Shown piece after piece: positions 56,401 through 64,000 of a DNA stretch of 64,000 nt (its first letter is position 1; each line of letters begins with the position of its first letter). Origin of the DNA: Harmothoe impar (Eukaryota; Annelida; Polychaeta; Phyllodocida; Polynoidae). The position numbers were made by a program, and so were the translations under genes. The notes beneath the pieces are model-generated. The model saw only the letters and a program-made list of their open reading frames with translations, was not told the DNA's origin and did not search any database. Location of the stretch: assembly GCA_947462335.1 (NCBI GenBank), contig OX381721.1, positions 5,208,001-5,272,000 on the forward strand, in the 5' to 3' direction.

Positions 56401-57224
56401 CTCATCCTAGAGTAGTAAAAATGTTTGCCCTTCCCCCCCACCTATCACAGCATGTCTAAGATGTTGACAATAAAGAATCATGAAACTGATCTACCTTACA
56501 ACCGGCAAGCCTATGAATCAGTAAGATACAGGCACATTGGCTATATGAGAAGCAATGGCTCAACAACTTTTAATTAGCAATTTAAGAAGGGAAGAAAGAG
56601 AAACCTCAGAATGACAGACAAGTCTTGAGAGCATCCTTGAATGTGTATAACATTTTTACGAATAGGCAAAGCTTCACAAAGTGCAGAGCACAATGAATTA
56701 TCTGGTTGCATTTGGTTCAGAATAGCTCAAACATTTATCCATATGAAGCTGCTGCTATGTGTGATGGCTTGTAGACAGATGAGCTATCAGTAAGGCAGGA
56801 TACTGCCAAGTCTGCCTTATTCTAGCCCCATCACCTGGCTGTCGATACACCTCAGGCTGAGGCTATTATCAAGCATCACGTGACCACAATAAAGGCTACT
56901 ATCTGATAGGGGCAGATTGAGCCTGTGGAATATGAATACTTTGCTTTGAATATGTGTGCTAACTGAAAGGAGGCTATCTGTTCATATTGTAGGGATAGCT
57001 AGGCACACTGGACAGCATAAATATGAAGGGAGCGACTATGGTATGATTTGTATTAAACCAAGCAAATAAAGATATTTTCTGAATTACATGTACATACATA
57101 CCTACCCAAAATCAAAGGGAGAAACCTCCTTCATGCTAATTTCTCCCTGCATGGAATGAATGTCAGGATTTGCCCAACCTGCTAACACCTGTGAGTCATC
57201 CATCAAGGGTCTCCACACACCTAT

Positions 57225-57440
57225 AGGTGATCACATACAGGACACCTGCAGTCCACAGGGAGCAGATCCCATCTACTCGGTCTGATGATGAGTGTATCAG
57301 GTACCTAAAGGTCATTAGGGGAGTAGCTCAGGGCTTGGTACATCACAGATACTGTGACACCTATCTATTAGCTGCTCACCCTAGGCCCCCCAGCAGGTCC
57401 CACCTCAGGTCCTTGACTGGCAGTTCTACAACGGTAGAAT
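57225..57440 (+). repeat. Dispersed repeat C, copy 3
   Basis: GGACACCTGCAGTCCACAGG and GGAGTAGCTCAGGGCTTGGT match copies at 4148, 35845 and 58555. Confidence 0.65.
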
Positions 57441-58554
57441 CCTAACCACCAGCCGTTTTTTTCGGGGGACCAATCTGAGGCAGAGATAGATTTACAAAAG
57501 TCGTCCAGTCCAGACAAATATGAGCAAATATAAAATGCACAAAATTAGGGGGTTTGGGGGCTCTGCCCCAGATTTGTCAAATGAGCTAATTAAACTAACT
57601 AGCACAATGTTTGGAGAGTTCAAGTAGAACACAAACAGAGATTATTCCCATCATCGTCACCACCTCAGATCTTGTGACAGAATGACGTATGTGAGTGCAC
57701 TGGTTAGAATCGTAGTGCAAACGGCAGTTCAAGGGGCCTGTAGTAGTCCAATGGTATTGCTAATGCTGATGCGCCAACAAAAAGAACTGGAGATTCTGGG
57801 GTAGATGTATGGGATTAAATAAGTGGGGTAATAGATGCAGTGGCCAATTATATATCCTCAATCCAATCAATTATTAAGGACCTACAAAGCCTAGATTGAG
57901 ATACTCTAACATGTTGTTCAATTTGACAGTTAAACAATGCTATGTAACCAATGATTTGTAACACCACAAGACAGCAAACATTTAAATATTGCAGGAATAA
58001 GCTAACAAATACCAGTTAATATAAAATACTAATACAAACAATTTGATGTTATGGAAGCTAATTGGGCATGAGTCATATTTTCATTATCACAAGTTTATAT
58101 TTCATAGAACATTCTTTATAACAGCTTAGCCCCACTATTGGTTTACACACACACTATTTTAGCCTGCAGTGTTATCATATCTTGTTTTATCTGCACCGCA
58201 TCTGACCACCATCACTATTTGGACTTGAGAAACGTCCTTATTAAGTTATAGATCTTTCAGTATGACAGCATACATTCCCTGTGCATCTGAGGTTTTATTG
58301 TTAGAATGACTGTGTGGGTCTCTGAGGTCTATGACCCCTTTCATGTGAAATGTTTTCTATATCATCTTATATTGATTTCAGTTAATTGCACACTGGATAT
58401 CAACTCTTGGTTGGGTATTTATATATATGAGATAACCCTTGTCTCTTTTAGATTTCTCTTGACCTGTGGTACCTCTGCCAAAATAAGGCACACACACAGA
58501 AGCTCTTCCAGACTCGCATCTTTTTGTCACCCGTACAGATCTCTCCACACGTAA
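57441..58554. other. Host non-coding DNA
   Basis: No gene recognised. AT-rich. Confidence 0.5.
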
Positions 58555-59890
58555 AGGTGATTATATAGAGGACACCTGTAGTCCACAGGGAGCTGCTCTC
58601 ATCTCCTCCATCTGATGGTGAGTATATACTGTCTCTCATAGGCCATAAGGGGGAGCGGCTCAGGGTATGATAAGCCACAGAGGAGGCAACCCTTTTGTTT
58701 TATCTCCTCACCCAGTTGTGCTACAGTCAGCCATGAGCCAACATCATTCTAAAGTCACTGCTGATGCAGGACACATGAGAAGAACAAGCAGAACAGGATT
58801 GTCTACTAAGCATTGTCTTGCAATATTTTTTGTACACCATACCATGCACCATTTCCTTGAGGAAACATTGTCATTTCGGGACATGACCCTCTGTGATATG
58901 AAAACAAGTCAGCCAATCCCATTTTCCTTCAGACAGACATTTATACAACATGTACTATTTAAGATGAAGGTGGATGAATTCCAATCAATGTGATTGGGCA
59001 TGATAAACTTTTTCTAATTAAATTTGTAGGGCTGGAAACTGATTTATGGGCATGATGCTTTGGTTATTACCAGTCTATAGTTCATAGCAAATTCTTTATT
59101 GCTGCCAACCCAGCTTTTACTTTTTATAACAACATATTTAGCCTGCAGTAATTTCAACTCTTGTTTTACCTGTACTGAACCTGACAACCAGAACTACTTG
59201 CTGCACACAGGTATAGATCTTCTTTTTGGTGTCACCACTCATGTAGGTTGATCCGCTTATACCACCTGATACTGCCTGTTCACACATGTGGTGCAGTTTG
59301 CTTTTTCTATCTGAGAAAAGTCTCTGCGTTTATTATTGCTTTGGGAGCTATACTTTACATGTATCATGTGGTAAGAAGACTAAATAAAATTGCATTCTAG
59401 GGACAATTTGATACAATCTAAGCCATTGTAAAATACATACATAAGGAAAGTAAGCCTGCAATAATATCAGATTTTGTTTTACCTGTACCCCACCTGACTA
59501 CCAGCACTGTTTAGACACAGGTGTTGATGTTCTCTTTGGTGTCACCACTTATGTGGTGGGATCGTGTTATACAACATGATACTCAATGTTCACACAGGTG
59601 GTGCAACTTTCTTTCTCTATAAAGGAAAAATCTCTCTGTTTGAAAGTTCTTTAGTAGCTTTACCATGGATAAATCATGTGGTAAGAAGACTAAATAAAAC
59701 AGCAATCTAGGGACAATTTGAGCCATTGTGAAATCCATATATAAGGAGGGTGAGGGGTAGAAAACACAAGTTCAGTCGTCAGTGATATAAGATACCTTTT
59801 TCATGTGTGCTGTAACTGACTTCCATCACAGGTGTTCCTGTTCTTCATCACCTATGTACTGTAGTTTGTATGTGCCACCTGATACACATA
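58555..59890 (+). repeat. Non-coding block with repeats C (copy 4) and E (tandem copies)
   Basis: 58555-58800 is repeat C. 59160-59450 and 59455-59890 are two successive versions of repeat E, which occurs once at 36900-37340. The block is the counterpart of 35845-37345. Confidence 0.65.
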
Positions 59891-60689
59891 CACTCGCAGT
59901 GCAAATTATTTGTGATTTTTTGTGGCACAAAATTCCCCTTATACACTATTCAGTCATGCATGTACTCTTCTATATGAACTGTAGGTAAAACTGCTTTTCA
60001 TTGACCTTTTTGTTTCTAAAAATCAAGTTATTTTGTTCTAATATGAGACTTTCTCTTGGAGAATTGAGGACTACTATGTGTTAATGGGAACTACTGCACT
60101 AACCTCTATTTATGTAGGCTATAAACAGTGGAAGGTAGGCGTTAGATTAGATTGACCTGTAAAATACTGTACTCGATTACTTGAGAAAAACCTAATTTAG
60201 TGGTATTAAAGGCTCAAAATATATTGTAGTAATAACCCATAGAATTCCATTACCAGTATTCATGTTTAGGTGAGCAGAATGCTAATCAGAAATGCTCCTT
60301 GTCATGGAAGCCCTCCTCGTGTTGATAGATTGAGGAAGGTGTGTCTGCCTTCTCGTATATGTCCGCAAATGTCCTGCAATAATGTGACATTAGTTATATA
60401 ATAATGGAAATATCGGCTTTTGGATTTATCTACCCTCTCCTGTGAACTGTCACGGATACATGGTTGTAAGTGAAATACTTTCATTTGAGGTTATATTGGA
60501 AATTATTGCCGTACTGCAGACTACACGTATTTACCTACCTGACCATGTGAGTTGACAGTGACTACGGCCTTTGGGTGTGAGGCTGAAAGCACAATGATAG
60601 AACCCTGCCTGCTCCTGGTCTGACACACATATGTTGTATTATGGATGGATGTAGGATGTGTGCTTGGGTACTTGAGTATGTACATAGGG
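59891..60689. other. Host non-coding DNA
   Basis: No gene recognised. Confidence 0.5.
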
Positions 60690-62650
60690 GGAGTGTACAA
60701 CCCTTAAAGCACCTCCCAGGGGAGTCTCTCCCAAAGTACCATGTCCTATACAGTGAATATCAGAGTATCTTACAAGCTTTCAATCTGCACATTATACAGG
60801 TTCAAAAGAGAGTATGTCCCAAAAGGGGAATACAATGGGTGCAGTTGGGGTAGAATGAAGTGGTTAGGCTGGATGGTGTACTCCCTGGCGTATGCTAGTT
60901 GCATCCACACAAAATGATGGTTGCTGAAATTCATACTATGGAGAACTCTTCTAAACAAAACTCACACCATCTGATTTTATGATATAATGATGATCATTAT
61001 GATATATTGGACAAATATCGAGAAATATTTTCTGTGATGGAATATTTACTGAGTGTTAAACTATGGCCATAGCCATACAATACTCAAGTTCTTTGCATTT
61101 GGCATTAACATTTATCTCAAATGTGAGGTGAATAGCGTGTACAGATGTTTCTTTGTAAAAAAAAACACGGTATGTAATGCGTTTATTTCTGCTTGGTTGT
61201 GGCCAACAGTCTTTCTTCTGCAGTCCCCATTGTGAAAGTTGATATGGGGGAGTATTGTGGCTATGGTGTATCAGTTTTCCTCTCTACGCCTGCCTTCAGT
61301 ATAGGAACAGCACTCATTCCCATTTTTCCATACAAAGTGATAGGTGTATATAGAAAGCTATCAAGCCTCACATATGGGAAATGACATCTGCAGGAAGGAA
61401 ATGCAAAGAAATAAAAAATGCAGGACCATCAGATACCTGCAAAGCATGCCTGCCATCCCTGATGAATGTAACAAGTCTAACTTCTTAATGAAAAGGACAA
61501 TGTAGAAACGTGAGGACAGTATGATTTGGGGATGGAAAAAGCCAGCAACCTGTTGCAGATGCATTCCCACATCAACTATCCTGCTTTCAAATTCTGCAAA
61601 CACATTATTTTTCAGGTATAATGATAGAAGAAATATCTTAAAATGGATTGCTGTGTCTTAGTCTTGAGACTAAGTGACGATGCAGCAATCATTTATAAGT
61701 TCTAAGAATTATGCATTCTTATTATCCAATTCAAACTGTGTAGCTAGCAGATTGATTGATTGATTGATTGATTGATTGACTGATTAGATTGTTTTACATC
61801 CAAGTGTGCTATGACGCCTGGGACTTACTCAAGAGTTCATCAGACTCGGTCCGTTTTTCTTCTCATCTAGGTTGCGCGTTGAAGTGTGTGAGTGCGTGCG
61901 AGTGTGCATGTGTTTAAATGAGTCGGCTTATAGCAGTGGGACATGGCTCGTGGCGGTGGAACAATGCTTGTGGCATCGGGTTCCTCTTTATTGTGTTGCC
62001 TCACACAGATGCTGTGCCGCAGACTTTTGAGACCTCATCTGGCCAGTCCATTATCCTGACCAGGGTGGGTCAGTCGCAGCTCCATACCAAACTGGCCAGC
62101 AGATCAGGAACTGGTGAGTATGCAACTACTTTCCATCTGGCCAGAGATTATTTTCTCTAGCCTACCGGGCTACCGGGCTGAGTCTCAAGGGGGAGGCCTG
62201 TTTTCTCCCTGTTGCATCTTTTCGAAAATCTTTCCCGGAGGAAGGTCACCTTTGTGGAACGTCATCCATGAACAGTGTCTTCACCAACACTGAGAAGAAA
62301 AAACTTCAGAAGAGAGGTGGGGAATATAACTGTGTTACATGCAAAGGGAACACTAATGTGAACAGGTAGCAAACGAGGCGTCTCAGTGATAATTGAAAAA
62401 ATATACACAGCTTATAATTGTGCAGGTCAGCAGTTCCATTATCACACTTTTGCTGCAGAATGTTTTAAGAGAGGAAGAATTACGATCCGTACTTGTATGT
62501 AGACTCTTCTGAGCCTTTCAAGACAAGGGGAATATGGTTGACATTTTCTGGAAATGCATTTATTGACGTCCTGTCATGCCCTCTCCATTTACAATATGTA
62601 CCAACTACAATAGTAGTTTCGGCTCATCTTTTCAGTAAGAACTTCTAGCA
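60690..62650 (+). repeat. Segmental duplication paralogous to 43018-46610
   Basis: Carries the empty site of the 43-kb insertion (60715-60735), repeat B (61020-61255) and the downstream landmarks listed for 43914-46610. It also contains an ATTG tetranucleotide run at about 61749-61780. The 80-codon frame at 61918-62160 lies here and shows no recognisable domain. Confidence 0.7.
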
Positions 62651-64000
62651 TAGTTCCAAGCATATGTCTATGTTTCTGGCATTTATTGATTTCAGGCCTC
62701 ACTTTTGCAACTGTTGAAACTTTGCTAGAAAGTTCTCTTTCAATTTCAGTCTCATAGAGAAATTCAGCGAAATCAAACGTATCAAATGGACATTTGTACC
62801 ACACTGAAGAAATTCTACTTTAACATTTTTGATTAGTTCTGTTGATAGAGGCTACTGATAATTTTCAGTTAGAATTCTTCATTCATGATTGGATTTTCTG
62901 ATGAATTTAAACTGAACATAGATATATCAGTGACTCCCAGGTGTTCAACGTCAATGTAACATGAGATCCAATTAATCAAAGTCATGTTTGAGGCTAGTAG
63001 GGGATCTTTGCAAGGCACTATTTTCTTGCAACAACTTTGTTTTTGGAGCAAAGCACAGGCGATCAAATTTCCTCCATCAGTTGAGACAAGCCGATTGTGT
63101 TCTCAATATTGAATCGAACTGAATATGTTACTGAGTCTGCATAAGACCTAGATTAATGTAATTATTGAAAATGTGCCAGATTTGACATATTTTTGAAAGG
63201 TGCAACATGTTGTGTACATAAATGTCAATGGAAGTCATGAAAACTCTAATCCATGCGGGGATCTATTTATGTGAACCAGTGGGAGCCTTACACAAATCAG
63301 GGTTATAGCCTGAACCCTTTTCATGTTGTTGTAATTGAAAATCCCCCAAACCCATCACCAGTAGAGGTTAGAAGCATGTGGGTTGCAGCTGCTTGGCAGA
63401 CATGTTGACAGACAATGTCCTGCTTGCTGAGATCTGCTGTATCACATAGGTACCAGTACTGTGAGATCATAGGGAGAGGGGGGGGGTCAGATGACTTGTG
63501 TGAAGGAATCTTTATTATCTTGTGGTATTTATATTGAAAGATTGATTGATTAAATGAAAATTTTAATTAAGACAGTATGACCAGGTCCATTTCATGGAAT
63601 GCATTTAATTGTAGCATATTAAAAGTGCTAATTGCAATATGTTGCAAATAGTCAAAAATATTTCAACTTATTCTATTTAGCTCCGTAATTTTCCCTCAGA
63701 CTTTATACAATGCAACATGCCAGGTCCTATAAATCTTTTACTGTAACTGAAGGCGAATGAGGCATAGATACTGTTTGGTGACTGGATTTATTGCATGTAA
63801 GGTACGAGAAATACAGACTCTCAGGCCATACGAACAAACAATAAATAAGAAAAAGAAAAACTGCATAAGTTCATGTGTCGGCGAAAAGTAGGCTCCTGAG
63901 TAGTAGGCAGTGATCCTCCCTGGTCGGTGGCTGCAGGCTGAGTGAAGCCACCAACCCTCTACTGGCCAGTGCCCAGCCAAAGTCATGTGACCTACAGGTG
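62651..64000. other. Host non-coding DNA to the window end
   Basis: 63270-63470 is repeat D, copy 3 (TTTCATGTTGTTGTAATTGA ... TGACAGACAATG). Otherwise no gene recognised. Confidence 0.5.

Noticed and set aside
61918..62160. Possible host exon with a GGTGAGTATG donor-like site
   Set aside because: The 80-codon frame has no recognisable domain, its paralogous region near 46 kb has no matching frame, and a single donor-like site is weak evidence.

Overview
The window reads as animal (metazoan) nuclear DNA with no recognisable host protein-coding gene. Most of it is AT-rich non-coding sequence made of diverged interspersed and segmental repeats, foldback/MITE-like elements, a tRNA-derived SINE and microsatellites. 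The TATA boxes, AATAAA signals, Penelope-like retroelement, tRNA-SINE, C2H2 zinc fingers and death domains all point to an animal. A marine invertebrate, perhaps a lancelet or another deuterostome, is my guess, but the sequence does not fix the species.

The main object is a mobile element of about 9.46 kb at 5382-14837. It is flanked by a perfect 6-bp target duplication (GTGCTA) and bounded by long terminal inverted repeats (TIRs). It is visibly GC-richer than its surroundings and carries three intact genes. (1) A 1374-aa protein-primed-type family B DNA polymerase has an OTU-like N-terminal region and a nuclease-like insert. (2) An about 530-aa low-complexity protein has two PC4-like, probably single-stranded-DNA-binding, repeats at its C-terminus. 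(3) A divergently transcribed 258-aa protein consists almost wholly of two tandem death domains. The 6-bp duplication, long TIRs and polymerase recall Polinton/Maverick elements and related viruses, but I see no integrase, capsid, ATPase or protease gene. The TIRs are packed with E-box (CACGTG), ETS-like (CCGGAAGT), CRE-like (TGACGTCA) and CCAAT motifs. The right TIR carries an asymmetric C-rich expansion with a 42-bp perfect palindrome.

A second mobile element lies at 39808-42649 on the minus strand. It is a 5'-truncated Penelope-like retroelement with a 13-bp target duplication. It keeps the end of the reverse transcriptase and a GIY-YIG endonuclease, followed by a promoter (NRF-1-like, CRE, CCAAT and TATA motifs), a zinc-finger gene that appears to contain a 47-nt intron, and a hammerhead-like motif near its 3' end.

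The rest, region by region: 1-5375 is host DNA with one TTA-flanked MITE and a 39-bp tandem array. 14844-31147 is repeat-rich non-coding DNA with an inverted pair of about 397-bp MITEs, a second TTA-flanked MITE, a tRNA-derived SINE and one foldback element. 31148-64000 contains several diverged copies of a large non-coding unit (landmarks near 31/34/56 kb, 36/58 kb, 37/48/63 kb, 43/61 kb and 45/61 kb), interrupted by foldback elements and by an 852-bp satellite-filled insertion whose paralogous empty site is also in the window.
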